A stretch of 50,123 bases of DNA from assembly GCA_945897955.1 (NCBI GenBank), contig CAMDGQ010000027.1, forward strand, positions 1-50,123, in the 5' to 3' direction. Source of the DNA: Tepidiphilus sp. J10 (GTDB lineage Bacteria; Pseudomonadota; Gammaproteobacteria; Burkholderiales; Thiobacillaceae). Shown one piece after another: positions 33,801-43,800 of the stretch; positions within the stretch are counted from its first letter, which is position 1; each line of letters begins with the position of its first letter. The notes under the pieces are model-generated. The model worked only from the letters and a program-made list of their open reading frames with translations, was not told the origin of the DNA and made no database searches. Made by a program: the position numbers and the translations under genes.

Positions 33801-35254
33801 AAGGCAGTTCAGAGTCCCTGGAAAAACTGAAAGCGCTATACCTGCCGTCCCTGAAGGGCAAACGCTTTATCGATCTGGGCTGCAATGAAGGCTATTTCTG
33901 CGGCTACGCCTGGTTCGATGGTGCGGCGGAGTCAATCGGCATCGACCGCTCCGAGCAGGCCATTGGCCGGGCGCGGGCGCGCTTTCCCGAGTGCCGGTTC
34001 CTGGCTCAATCATGGGAGCAACTGCCGGACGGAAAATTCGACGTGATTCTCCTGGCATCGGCGTTGCACTACGCAGCGGATCAGGAAGTGCTGCTACATC
34101 AATTGATGGACAAGCTGAATCAGGATGGTGTGCTGGTGCTCGAAATCGGCATCGTCACTTCCGACAAAAGCGAATGGGTCAGCGTCAAGCGCAGCATTGA
34201 TGAACGCCTGTTCCCCACACGCTACAAACTGATGGAAGTGCTGGCTCCATACGCCTGGAAGATCGTGTCGCGCAGCGTCGCGCAAGCGGGCGATCCGATT
34301 GGACGTTTTGTCGTTCATGTGCGTCCGATGCGTCCGTTCGTGTATTTGATGCTGGAAAACCCGGGCTCGGGCAAGTCCACTATCGCCCGCACGCTTTTTG
34401 CCCGCTCCCAGGTACCGGTTGTCAGTGGCGATGTCGTCTACCACCGCATCAAGGAAGGCCGTCTGGAAGTGCCGCCCGTATTGAAAGAGACGGTAGAAGC
34501 CGGTCTTGCCATCGGCGGCAATGACCAGGCAGCGCAGAAAGTTCTTACGGCAGGATTGACCGGCGAATTGGTCGATGTCTGGTGCGGCCTTGGCGGAGAA
34601 CAGGATTTCGCACTTGATTCCTATGTACCCAAACGCTTTCGCGATGCCATCTGCGCTGCATTCGAAGTCAGGGGCTATGTTCCCGTTCAGTTGAATTGGG
34701 AGATGGAACGCAGCGGTTCCGATCGGGATTTGGCGGCGAGCCGGGCTGAGCGCTATACCTCCTTGCTGGCGCAGCGGGCCAGTGTGACCGACTTCCCGGC
34801 CTTTGAAGTACGCCGTCTGCCCGCCAGGCAAATCAAATCGCATATTTTCAAATGGCATCTCGACTACCCAGCCGAGGGGCAGATGTTCGAGGCCGGCAGT
34901 CAGGTCCAGCTTGCCGGCTGGATGCTGCCGGCGACGAACGAGCAGGCAAATTATCGGTGCTATGTCCGGTCGGGCCCGGTGGTTGAATATTTCGACTTCA
35001 ATCGGCAACGTGAAGATGTCATCAAATTGTTCGGCCAGCATGCCGACATGAAGCCTTCGACGTCTGGCTTCTACGGATTCGCGCACACATTGCCGCCACT
35101 CCTGGCTGGGGCCGGTTTTGAATTCGGTTTTGAGCTCGCAGGCAAGCGCATCCCGGTTGCCCACATCAAGGTTCGCTCAGCATCAAAGCCCAACCTGCTG
35201 ATGGCGCGCCTCAAACAGAAACTGCGCACACGTCTGACCAATGTGGCAGGTTGA
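33773..35254 (+). CDS. Methyltransferase + P-loop kinase + beta-domain fusion
   Basis: The 493-residue protein has three parts. Residues ~10-185 are a class I SAM methyltransferase (FIDLGCNEGYFCGYAWFDGA, SIGIDRSEQAIGRA, DVILLASALHYAAD). Residues ~195-350 are a P-loop kinase-like domain (VYLMLENPGSGKSTIARTLF with Walker A NPGSGKST, then VPVVSGDVVYHRI). Residues ~360-480 are a beta-rich domain (VQLAGWMLPAT, then EDVIKLFG and STSGFYGF) of a kind often attached to polysaccharide enzymes. GGAG before the second in-frame ATG (33773) favours that start over 33746. A methyltransferase joined to a kinase recalls the chain terminator WbdD, though WbdD's kinase has a different fold. It overlaps genes on both sides: 28 bases at the start and a TTGA at the end. 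Confidence 0.78.
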   Translation: MQYQSFPGVKGSSESLEKLKALYLPSLKGKRFIDLGCNEGYFCGYAWFDGAAESIGIDRSEQAIGRARARFPECRFLAQSWEQLPDGKFDVILLASALHYAADQEVLLHQLMDKLNQDGVLVLEIGIVTSDKSEWVSVKRSIDERLFPTRYKLMEVLAPYAWKIVSRSVAQAGDPIGRFVVHVRPMRPFVYLMLENPGSGKSTIARTLFARSQVPVVSGDVVYHRIKEGRLEVPPVLKETVEAGLAIGGNDQAAQKVLTAGLTGELVDVWCGLGGEQDFALDSYVPKRFRDAICAAFEVRGYVPVQLNWEMERSGSDRDLAASRAERYTSLLAQRASVTDFPAFEVRRLPARQIKSHIFKWHLDYPAEGQMFEAGSQVQLAGWMLPATNEQANYRCYVRSGPVVEYFDFNRQREDVIKLFGQHADMKPSTSGFYGFAHTLPPLLAGAGFEFGFELAGKRIPVAHIKVRSASKPNLLMARLKQKLRTRLTNVAG

Positions 35255-37452
35255 GCAACTTGCGGCAGTTGATTGACCTGAGCGTCGTTCCCCAGTCCGG
35301 CGTTTCACGTCATGTCAAACCTGATCGCTGGCGGGTCGAAGCATTACCCGCACGCCTCCGGCTGAAGCCGGACAGCGGACATATTCCGCCAGGCTGGCTG
35401 TTGATCGAGGCCAATCTCCACGCGACCGGCTGCGACCGGACAGCGCGACTGTATGCCGATATCGGCGTGCAGGAGTACGAAATGCCGGTCTTCGGTCTGC
35501 CCTTGTCCGCCAAGGGCATCCTGATCGAATTGATCAAGCTGCCATCGAATACGCGCGAACTGGTTTTACAGCCGATGGATTCGCTCGGTGAATTCAGTCT
35601 GGTCGGCTTGACCATCCGGCCGGTCGGATTCTTCGAACGCATCATCCGCATGGGATTTCGCGTGCTGGCGACGCTCTATATCCAGCCGCGACTGCGCTTG
35701 CGCCGACTCGGCCTGCGCTGGTTCACACCATTGCTGGATTTGCAGCGGTCCTATCACCTCGCCGGATGCCTGCGCGCTTATGCGCCCGCGCCCGCGTATG
35801 CGGAATTGCTGGCGCGGTTCGACCAATTGCACACAGACGACCGTCGCCTCATCGCCAGGGAAGCCGCCCGCCTGCAGACCGGCATCCAGTTCGAGGTATT
35901 GCTTGCCTCGCCCATCGAACCCGATCAAGCGGCGCTGCAACGCACCACCGCATCGCTTGCTGAGCAATTCTTTCCTCCAGTTCGGCTTGCTCGGCCGCGA
36001 CAGGACCAGACATGGCCCGAACCCATCCAGCCGGATGACGCCACGCGACAACTCTGGTTCTTCATCCTGCCCGAGGGCGCCACGCTGTCGCCGCACGCGC
36101 TGTACTGGTTCGCGCATGAAATTTCGCGGCATCCCGAAGCGGGCTGGGTGTATTGCGATCACGACACCGTTTCTGACAGCGGCGAACGGATCGAGCCAGC
36201 ATTCAAGCCTGACTGGTCGCCGGAACTATTGCGTTCGACCAATTACATCGGCCCCGCCGCCGCAGTGCGCGCCGATGTGTGGCGATCGGCCGGCGGAAAC
36301 ACGCCCGATACAGCCAGCGCGCATGACTTGTGGCTGCGCGTCTCCGAGCATTTGCGCGGCGATCAGATTCGGCATATTTGCGCGCCGCTGCTGCATCTGC
36401 CGCGTAACCTGGATCAGCGCTTGGTGGCGGATGATCCGCCGGCGGTAGCCCGCCATCTTGCCCGCACAGGCGTGCCGGCGCAGATCGAGACCGATGCATG
36501 GGGCCACTGCCGCGTGCGTTTCGCTCTGCCGAATACGCAACCGAATACGCAACCGAATACGCAACCGAATACGCAACCGAAGAATGCGCGGCCGCTGATC
36601 AGCATCATCGTGCCGACGCGCGACCGACTCGATCACCTGCGGCCCTGCATCGAAAGCGTGCTTGAGAAGACCCGCTACCGCGATTTCGAGCTGCTGGTGG
36701 TCGATAACCAGAGCACCGAGCCCGACGCGCTGGCCTATCTGGCGGCAATTGCGAAGCTCGAATCGGTGCGCGTATTGCCGTATCCGCATGCATTCAACTT
36801 TTCCGCGATCAACAATTTCGCGGCGGCCGAGGCGCGCGGCGAATACCTCTGTTTGCTGAACAACGACACGGCGGTGATTTCGCCGGACTGGCTGGAGGAG
36901 ATGCTCGGCCGTCTGTTGCAACCCGATGTCGGCGCAGTGGGTGCGAAGCTTTTTTTCGCCGATGGCCGCGTTCAGCACGGCGGCGATACCGTCGGGCCGG
37001 GCGGCTGCGCCAACCATCTGCACCATCTGTTGCCGGGCGATGCGCCGGGATATATGCATCGGGCCGTGCTGGCGCAGGATCTGTCGGCGGTGACCGGCGC
37101 CTGCCTGCTGACGCGGCGGTCGCTTTATCTCTTCCTGGGCGGGCTCAACGAACGCGATCTCGCGGTCGCCTTCAACGATGTCGATTACTGCCTGCGCCTG
37201 CGCGAAGCCGGCTGGCGCGTGGTGTGGACGCCCTACGCCGAGCTTTACCACTATGAGTCGGTTTCGCGCGGCCGCGACGTAACGCCGGCAAAGCGCGCCC
37301 GCGCGGACCGGGAAGTCGCCTACATGACCGCACGCTGGGGCCATGTCATGCGGCATGATCCGTTCTACAACCCGAACCTGAGCTATGCGCGGCCGGATTT
37401 CTCGCTCAGCCATGCGCCCCTGCTTCAGCGGCCATGGGAGAAAAGCGCGTGA
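35251..37452 (+). CDS. GT2 glycosyltransferase with N-terminal beta domain and degenerate GT2 domain
   Basis: The 733-residue protein starts at TTG 35251, which overlaps the previous stop (TTGA). Residues ~20-120 are a beta domain typical of rhamnosyltransferase-like GT2 proteins (GWLLIEANLHATGCDRTARL, then LQPMDSLGEFSLVGL). Residues ~225-400 resemble a worn GT2 domain (GWVYCDHDTVSDSGERIEP, then FKPDWSPELLRSTNYIGPAA). After a PNTQ repeat linker, residues ~450-700 are a complete GT2 domain: ISIIVPTRDRLDHLRPCIES, YLCLLNNDTAV, and GGLNERDLAVAFNDVDYCLR carrying the ED-like catalytic base region. It probably adds a sugar to the capsule or its linker in the cytoplasm. GC-rich composition matches the downstream genes. 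The next gene overlaps its end. Confidence 0.88.
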   Translation: MSNLRQLIDLSVVPQSGVSRHVKPDRWRVEALPARLRLKPDSGHIPPGWLLIEANLHATGCDRTARLYADIGVQEYEMPVFGLPLSAKGILIELIKLPSNTRELVLQPMDSLGEFSLVGLTIRPVGFFERIIRMGFRVLATLYIQPRLRLRRLGLRWFTPLLDLQRSYHLAGCLRAYAPAPAYAELLARFDQLHTDDRRLIAREAARLQTGIQFEVLLASPIEPDQAALQRTTASLAEQFFPPVRLARPRQDQTWPEPIQPDDATRQLWFFILPEGATLSPHALYWFAHEISRHPEAGWVYCDHDTVSDSGERIEPAFKPDWSPELLRSTNYIGPAAAVRADVWRSAGGNTPDTASAHDLWLRVSEHLRGDQIRHICAPLLHLPRNLDQRLVADDPPAVARHLARTGVPAQIETDAWGHCRVRFALPNTQPNTQPNTQPNTQPKNARPLISIIVPTRDRLDHLRPCIESVLEKTRYRDFELLVVDNQSTEPDALAYLAAIAKLESVRVLPYPHAFNFSAINNFAAAEARGEYLCLLNNDTAVISPDWLEEMLGRLLQPDVGAVGAKLFFADGRVQHGGDTVGPGGCANHLHHLLPGDAPGYMHRAVLAQDLSAVTGACLLTRRSLYLFLGGLNERDLAVAFNDVDYCLRLREAGWRVVWTPYAELYHYESVSRGRDVTPAKRARADREVAYMTARWGHVMRHDPFYNPNLSYARPDFSLSHAPLLQRPWEKSA
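36529..36576 (+). repeat. 12-bp tandem repeat (x4) encoding PNTQ linker
   Basis: Four exact copies of CCGAATACGCAA (36529-36576) encode (PNTQ)x4 between the degenerate and the complete GT2 domains. A fifth, altered copy (CCGAAGAATGCG) follows. Slippage would change the linker by four residues without a frameshift, so this is a length-variable hinge rather than an on/off switch. Confidence 0.93.
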
Positions 37453-38462
37453 TTAACGCTCACTATCACCAGGCCTGGTCCGGCGCTGTGGCGCTGTTGT
37501 CGCCCGGCGCGGTGCCGAGTGTCGATTTCTATCTGACACCCCGCCTGGCCGAACTGGTGCCAGGCGCATTGCACCAGTTCGACTCGCGCGCCTGGGACAC
37601 GGCCGCGCACATGCTGCCGGCCGGGACTTTTGTGATCATCGCGCGGCATGCCTCGAATGCCTGGCTGCGTTTTCTCGCCGAGCGGCGGGAACATTGGAGC
37701 GGCGTCGCCTTTTTCATGGACGACGACATTCCCGCCGCCTGGCGCTGCCGCGAACTGCCGCTGGACTATCGTTTGCGCACCAGCGGCCGCTTTCTGCGTG
37801 TGGCGCGCGGCTTGTCGCGCGTATGCGATCGCGCCTGGGTCTCGACGGAGGTTTTGCGCGCGCGTTATCCGGACTGGCATGCCACCATCCTGCCGCCACT
37901 CAACCCATTCAGGATGCGCCCCGCCACCGCCGCCGGTGTGCGCCGCTGGTGTTATCACGGTACCCGCGCGCATAACCTGGAAATGCGCTGGCTGAAACCG
38001 GTTGTTCAGGTCGTGCAGAACCGGGTGCCGGATGCCGAATTCGAAGTCATGGGCGGAGCGGCGATAAAACGCCTGTTCGCCGGCATTCCCCGGGTCAGCG
38101 TGCTGGCGCCGCGACCCTGGCGGGACTATGCGGCCTACTGCGAAAACGCCGCCATCTCGCTGGGCGTCGCGCCCCTGTTGCCGGGCCATTTCAATGCGGC
38201 GCGCGCGCATGTAAAGATTTTCGATATCGCCCACTGTGGCGCAATCGGCGTCTACGCCCGGCGCGCGCCCTATTTCCCGGCCCTGGAGGCGTCCGGCGCG
38301 GCATACGCTGATGACGATCCGCGCGCCTGGAGCGACGCCATCGTGGCATTGTTGACGGATGACGCGCGCCGGCTTGAACAGTACGCGCGCGCGGCGGAGT
38401 GGATCGGCAATCAGCAACCGATACCAAGTCTCGGCGATCTGATTGATTCCGCTCGTAGCTGA
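37449..38462 (+). CDS. Putative GT-B glycosyltransferase
   Basis: About 337 residues. The sequence has the layout of a short GT-B enzyme: SGVAFFMDDDIPAAW, CDRAWVSTEVLRARYPDW, WCYHGTRAHNLEMRWLKPVV, DAEFEVMGGAAIKRLF and YCENAAISLGVAPLLPGHFN, followed by HVKIFDIAHCGAIGVYAR, which resembles the donor-site loop. I cannot assign a CAZy family. GTG 37449 overlaps the upstream stop (GTGA) and has GGGAG about eight bases before it, so it is preferred over ATG 37434, which lacks a ribosome-binding site. Its last base is the first base of the kpsC ATG (TGATG), so translation is coupled. Its position next to KpsC and export-linked genes suggests a role in a linker or core sugar. Confidence 0.68.
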   Translation: MINAHYHQAWSGAVALLSPGAVPSVDFYLTPRLAELVPGALHQFDSRAWDTAAHMLPAGTFVIIARHASNAWLRFLAERREHWSGVAFFMDDDIPAAWRCRELPLDYRLRTSGRFLRVARGLSRVCDRAWVSTEVLRARYPDWHATILPPLNPFRMRPATAAGVRRWCYHGTRAHNLEMRWLKPVVQVVQNRVPDAEFEVMGGAAIKRLFAGIPRVSVLAPRPWRDYAAYCENAAISLGVAPLLPGHFNAARAHVKIFDIAHCGAIGVYARRAPYFPALEASGAAYADDDPRAWSDAIVALLTDDARRLEQYARAAEWIGNQQPIPSLGDLIDSARS

Positions 38463-40549
38463 TGTCCGAAAAATCCACGCCTCCTTCGAAAATGCCGCCA
38501 AATCAGGAACTCCGAATTCCCGTACTGAATATCGGCTTGTGGCGTTCGCCCGTTCTCGCCGCATTGCTCGGCCACCCGGTAAAACCGGCCTGGCTGCCCT
38601 GGGGTCATGCCGACAACACGGATTGGCTGGGTTGGGGCTGCAAGCCGAGCGCTCGCCGCGCCGGCTGGTATGCCGGGAAATCCGGCGGTCGACTGCTGCG
38701 GCTGGAAGACGGCTTTCTGCGCTCCTGGGGCGCCGGCAATCTTTATCCGGCGCTGTCTCTGGTGGTTGATGAAGTCGGTATCTATTACGACAGCAGCCGC
38801 CCCAGCGCGCTGGAAAATCTGCTCAATTCGCCCGCCGACTTGCTGGCCGGCATCGCCGAGGAGGTCGCCCGGGCCAGGTCGCTGATCCTTCAGCATCGGT
38901 TGAGCAAGTACAACCATGCGCCGCCACTGGCGGCGGATTTGCCGCCCGCTCGCCGCCGCGTACTGGTAGTGGACCAGACCGCAGGCGACCTGAGCGTTCG
39001 GCTGGGCGGCGCCGACGCCGACACCTTTGCCGCCATGCTGGCCGCCGCGCGCGCGGAAAATCCGCAAGCCGTCATTTATGTCAAAACGCATCCGGAAGTC
39101 AGCTCGGGCCGCAAACGCGGCTATCTGACCGCCATCCAGGATGACGCGAACACCGTGCTGCTGCGCCAGGCGATCAATCCGCTCAGCCTGATCGAGCAGA
39201 TGGACCAGGTTTATGTGGTGTCTTCGACGCTGGGCTTCGAGGCCGTGCTGGCGGGCAAGCCGGTGTCGGTTTTCGGCTTGCCCTGGTATGCCGGCTGGGG
39301 CGTGACGGATGACCGGCAGGCCTGCCCGCGCCGCAATCGCGGGCGCTCTGTCGATGAACTGTTCGCGGCGGCGTATTTCCACTACGCCCGCTATCTGAAT
39401 CCGGAAACCCACCAGCGCGGCACGATCTTCGATGTCATCGAATGGCTGCTGCGCCAGCGCAAGGCCGCCCTGCAATGTCCGGGCAGAAGAATCGCCGTGG
39501 GTTTTTCGATGGTGCGGCGCTTGGCGCAAGCCTCGCTATTGGGGCCGGACAAGGCACACATCGCATTCGCCCGCAACGCACACCAGTTGGCGGCTTTGCA
39601 GCCGGGGCCGCGCGATTGCCTGCTGCACTGGGGGCATCCGGCGCCGGACTGGCTGGACGCCCTGGCCGTCAACACAGAAGCGCGCCTGCTGCATATGGAG
39701 GACGGTTTCATTCGCTCGGTTGGTCTCGGTTCGGATCTGGTGCCGCCGCAATCCTTTGTGCTTGATCAACGCGGCTTGTATTTCAATCCGAGTGAACCTT
39801 CCGACCTGGAGGAAATACTCAACAGCACGCTGTTTTCCGCCGAGGAACTGGAACGGGCGCGTCGTGTGCGGAAATTCATCGTCGACCACGGCATCACCAA
39901 GTACAACATCGAGCCGCTGCGCCAGCCACGCTGGGAGAATCGGGGGCGACCCGTGCTGCTGGTTCCCGGCCAGGTCGAGGACGATGCCTCGATCCTTCAG
40001 GGCTGTGCAGCGGTGCGCAGCAACCTTGCCTTGCTCGAAGCGGCTCGGGCGGCGCACCCGGAAGCGTTCATCGTTTACAAGCCGCATCCCGATGTCCTCG
40101 CCGGAAATCGCGACGGGCGCGCGGCGCTGGCGCGAGCGCTGGATTTCGCCGACCACCTGGAAACCGGCGTATCGCTGGTCAACTGCATCGATGCCTGTAG
40201 CGAAGTGCATACGATGACGTCCCTTTCCGGGTTCGACGCGCTGTTGCGCGGCAAGCGGGTTGTGGTGCATGGGCGACCGTTCTATGCCGGCTGGGGACTA
40301 ACCGTGGACCATCTGACCATACCTCGGCGGCAGCGGCGCCTGAATCTGGATGAACTGGTCGCCGGGGCATTGCTGCGCTACCCGGTGTACTGGGATCCGG
40401 TACTGAAAGGCCATACGACCTGCGAAGCGGTGATGCAGCGCATCCTCGCGCAACGTAACGCACTGGAAACAAGCGGAAACCTCGCAAAACCGATGCATGG
40501 TTCGTTCAGACGCAAGCTCCGCCATCTCGTCCAGGCCTGCCTGACCTGA
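38462..40549 (+). CDS. kpsC: Capsule beta-Kdo transferase KpsC
   Basis: The 695-residue protein is made of two homologous halves, as in KpsC (E. coli ~675 residues). Half one has RLLRLEDGFLRSWG, VIYVKTHPEVSSGRKRGY and SVFGLPWYAGWGVTDD. Half two has LLHMEDGFIRSVGLGSDL, FIVYKPHPDVLAGNRDG and VVVHGRPFYAGWGLT. The doubled domains are the two Kdo transferase modules that build the alternating poly-beta-Kdo linker on lysophosphatidylglycerol for ABC-exported capsules. KpsS, which adds the first Kdo, is not in the window and must be elsewhere if this pathway operates. The gene overlaps the previous one by one base. After its stop comes a 311-bp gap with a promoter for the synthase gene. Confidence 0.96.
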   Translation: MSEKSTPPSKMPPNQELRIPVLNIGLWRSPVLAALLGHPVKPAWLPWGHADNTDWLGWGCKPSARRAGWYAGKSGGRLLRLEDGFLRSWGAGNLYPALSLVVDEVGIYYDSSRPSALENLLNSPADLLAGIAEEVARARSLILQHRLSKYNHAPPLAADLPPARRRVLVVDQTAGDLSVRLGGADADTFAAMLAAARAENPQAVIYVKTHPEVSSGRKRGYLTAIQDDANTVLLRQAINPLSLIEQMDQVYVVSSTLGFEAVLAGKPVSVFGLPWYAGWGVTDDRQACPRRNRGRSVDELFAAAYFHYARYLNPETHQRGTIFDVIEWLLRQRKAALQCPGRRIAVGFSMVRRLAQASLLGPDKAHIAFARNAHQLAALQPGPRDCLLHWGHPAPDWLDALAVNTEARLLHMEDGFIRSVGLGSDLVPPQSFVLDQRGLYFNPSEPSDLEEILNSTLFSAEELERARRVRKFIVDHGITKYNIEPLRQPRWENRGRPVLLVPGQVEDDASILQGCAAVRSNLALLEAARAAHPEAFIVYKPHPDVLAGNRDGRAALARALDFADHLETGVSLVNCIDACSEVHTMTSLSGFDALLRGKRVVVHGRPFYAGWGLTVDHLTIPRRQRRLNLDELVAGALLRYPVYWDPVLKGHTTCEAVMQRILAQRNALETSGNLAKPMHGSFRRKLRHLVQACLT

Positions 40550-40860
40550 CCCCCTCAACTAACCCGGTTTATGACAAACCCTTTCATTGCCTTGTAAAAT
40601 TTAATCGTCTCTTAAGTAACGGACGATCAACTGTGCGATCGAACGGGTCTTTTGTGGCTGTTATTTGCGGCGACCCAGGATAATTACCGACGAACAGGCA
40701 GGCAACACAAGACACTCAATTTCCATGCATCGCTTGAAGTGGAACTCCCGGATACTCAACCGACTCGCCAGGATCGAACATGACAATTGTTCATTCCCCG
40801 CTGTAGCGACTGGATGCCTGATCGAAATGCGCAAGACGCAATTGCTTAAAGGGATGTGGT
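40550..40860. other. Intergenic region between kpsC and the FAS-like synthase gene
   Basis: This 311-bp region holds no gene I can support. Near its start is a plausible sigma-70 promoter (separate entry). The remaining ~250 bases would be an unusually long untranslated leader for the synthase. No known riboswitch motif was recognised. Short minus-strand frames here have no ribosome-binding site. Confidence 0.6.
40571..40600 (+). promoter_or_regulatory. Putative sigma-70 promoter for the FAS-like synthase gene
   Basis: ATGACA (40571-40576) and TAAAAT (40595-40600) each match five of six consensus bases and are 18 bp apart. This is the best promoter-like pair seen in the kpsC-synthase gap. 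Transcription would start near 40607 and leave a ~250-base leader. Confidence 0.5.
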
Positions 40861-43800
40861 TTGCCTGAAGAAAATACAAAAATCGCCATCGTAGGCATGG
40901 CGTTCCGCTTCCCGGGTGACCTTTCCACCGAGGAAGCGTTCTGGCAGGTACTCAAGGATGGCCGCGACATGGTTGGCCGGATTGGTGAAGATCGCTGGGC
41001 AACCGATGTGTTGTCGCATCCAAGGCGTTCCGAGCCTGGCCGCGCGATAACCTTCTCGGCAGGCCTGCTGTCACGACTGGACGAGTTTGACGCAGCATTC
41101 TTCGGCATCTCGCCGCGCGAAGCTTCGCGACTGGATCCCCAGCAGCGCTTGTTGCTCGAACTTGCCTGGGAGGCCATGGAAAATGGCGGCATCGCGCCAT
41201 CCGCGCTTGCCGGCTCCGATTGCGCGGTCTATGTCGGCATTTCCGGGCTCGATTACGGCATGCGCGCGCTGGACGACATGAGCGGAATGGATGCCTATTC
41301 CATGACCGGCAATACGCTCAGCATCGCCGCCAACCGCTTATCCTATGTGTTCGATCTGCATGGCCCAAGCATGGCGGTAGACACCGCCTGTTCTTCCTCC
41401 CTGGTCGCACTCCACCAGGCCTGCCGGAGCCTGCGCGATGGCGAGTCTTCGCTGGCGCTGGTCGGCGGCATCAACCTGCTGCTGCATCCCTATCCCTTCG
41501 TCGGTTTCACCAAGGCCTCGATGCTTTCGGCCAACGGACGCTGCAAACCTTTTGATGCATCGGGCGACGGCTATGTCCGCTCGGAAGGCGGCGCCATCCT
41601 GGTGCTGAAACCGCTCGCCCAGGCCGAAGCGGATGGCGATGACATCCAGGCGGTCATTCTGGCCAGTGGCTCCAATTCCGATGGCGGGCGCAAGAGCGGT
41701 ATCACCATCCCCAGTATCGAAGGCCAGTCCGACCTGCTGCGCCAGGTCATGCGCCAGGCCGGCATTTCCCCTGCCGACTTCGATTACATGGAAGCCCATG
41801 GAACCGGCACGGCTGTAGGCGACCCGATCGAAACCGCAGCCATCGGCCACGTCATCGGCCAGGCGCGCGCAGCCGGTGCGCCGCTGCCGGTGGGTTCGGT
41901 CAAGAGCAATCTGGGGCATCTTGAGCCGGCCTCCGGCATGGCCGGACTGATCAAGACCGTGCTGGCTTTGAAGCACCGCTGTCTGCCGCCTTCCATCCAT
42001 GTCGAAGCCCCCAACCCGAACATCGATTTTTCCGGCCTCAATCTGGAAGTCGTCACCACCTGTCGCGAACTTCCTGCCAGCGAACGTCGCCTGCTCATGG
42101 GGGTGAACTCCTTTGGCTTCGGCGGCGCAAACGCGCACGTGGTACTGCAGGAGCATCGCGCCCGCACGGCACAACCCGGCCGCAGGAAACCGCTTCCGGC
42201 GCCGCCCCTGATTCTTTCCGCACGCGCACCGCAAGCCCTGCGTGATCTGGCGGACCAGTATGCCGCTCTTTTGCGCGACGAAAATCCGCCCAGCCTGCAC
42301 GATCTGGCCCATGCCGCCGCCTATCGCCGGCAATGGCTGGAAAAGCGTCTGGCGATATTCGGCCGCGACGGCGCGCAGGTTGCGGAACGTCTGTCTGCCT
42401 ATGCACGGGGCGAATCCACCCCAGGCGTAGTCTCCGGGGAGGCCCTGGCCGATGCCGGCAAAACCGCCTTCGTCTATACCGGCAACGGCGCCCAGTGGCT
42501 GGGCATGGGCCGGGTGTTGCTGGACAAGTCGCCCGCCTTCGCCAGGACACTGGCTGAACTGGACGGCATGATCCAGAAGCAAGCCGGCTTCTCGATCCTG
42601 CAGGAATTGCGCGCCGAACCCGAACTGTCACGTCTGGAATTGACCGAGGTGGCGCAACCCATGCTGTTCGCGATGCAGGTCGGTATTACCCGATTGTTGC
42701 GTACGCATGGACTCGACGCTGCCGCCGCGACCGGCCACAGCGTCGGTGAAGTCGCCGCCGCCTGGGCGGTCGGTGCGCTGAGCCTGAAGCAGGCGGTGCA
42801 GGTCATCTGCGAGCGCAGCGCCGCACAATCGTCAACGCGAGGCAGCGGCCGCATGGCGGCGGTGGGTTTGTCCGAGGAAAACGCCCTCGCGGCATTGGCG
42901 GAGGCCGGTCTGGCCGATTCGATCACCATCGCCGCAATCAACAGCCCAAGCGCGGTCACCGTAACCGGCAGCTTCGAAGCGCTTGACGCGTTGCGCGTGC
43001 GGATGGAGCAGCAGAGCGTCTTCTATCGCCTGCTCGATCTCGACTACGCATTCCACAGTCGCGCCATGGACCCGATCCAGGCCCCCCTGCTGGAGAAACT
43101 TGCCGGGCTTGCCCCCGCTTCCGGCAAGGCTGTATTTGTCTCCACCGTAACCGGGGACGTGCTGCCCGGCAAACAACTGGGGGCGACTTACTGGTGGGAC
43201 AACATTCGCCAGCCGGTCCGCTTCAACCAGGCCATCAACACGCTTGCGAAAGCCGGTTGTCGGGTATTTGTGGAAATCGGCCCGAATGCCATCCTGCAAC
43301 GCTACATCGGCGACAGCTTGAAAGTGTCGGGCATCAGCGGCCGCGTGCTGGCAACCCTGAAAAAGGATGACGACGGACCGGACCGGGTTCTCGAAGCCGC
43401 CTGGCGGGCCTGTCTGGCTGGAGCGCCATTCAAGCTTGATGCCTGTTTTTCCCGACCCGCCAGCATCGTGCGCCTGCCCAACTATCCGTGGCAGCGCGAG
43501 CACTTCTGGCATGCGGAAACCAGCGAAGGCTATGACCTGATCAACCGGAAGCGCGTGCATCCGCTGCTGGGATACCGCCTGAAGGATGGCGAGGCGATCT
43601 GGGAAAATCCGCTCGACCCGCAAGTGCTGCCGTATCTGGCCGATCACAAGGTAGGCGGCGGCATCGTGCTGCCGGGTGCAGCCTATGTCGAGATGGCCCT
43701 CGCGGCTTCGCGCGAATGGTTCGGCAACGGGGCTGACCATGGCCGCCACGAGATGGAAGAAATGGACATCGTCGCGCCGGTGGTGTTTGACGGCGAACAT

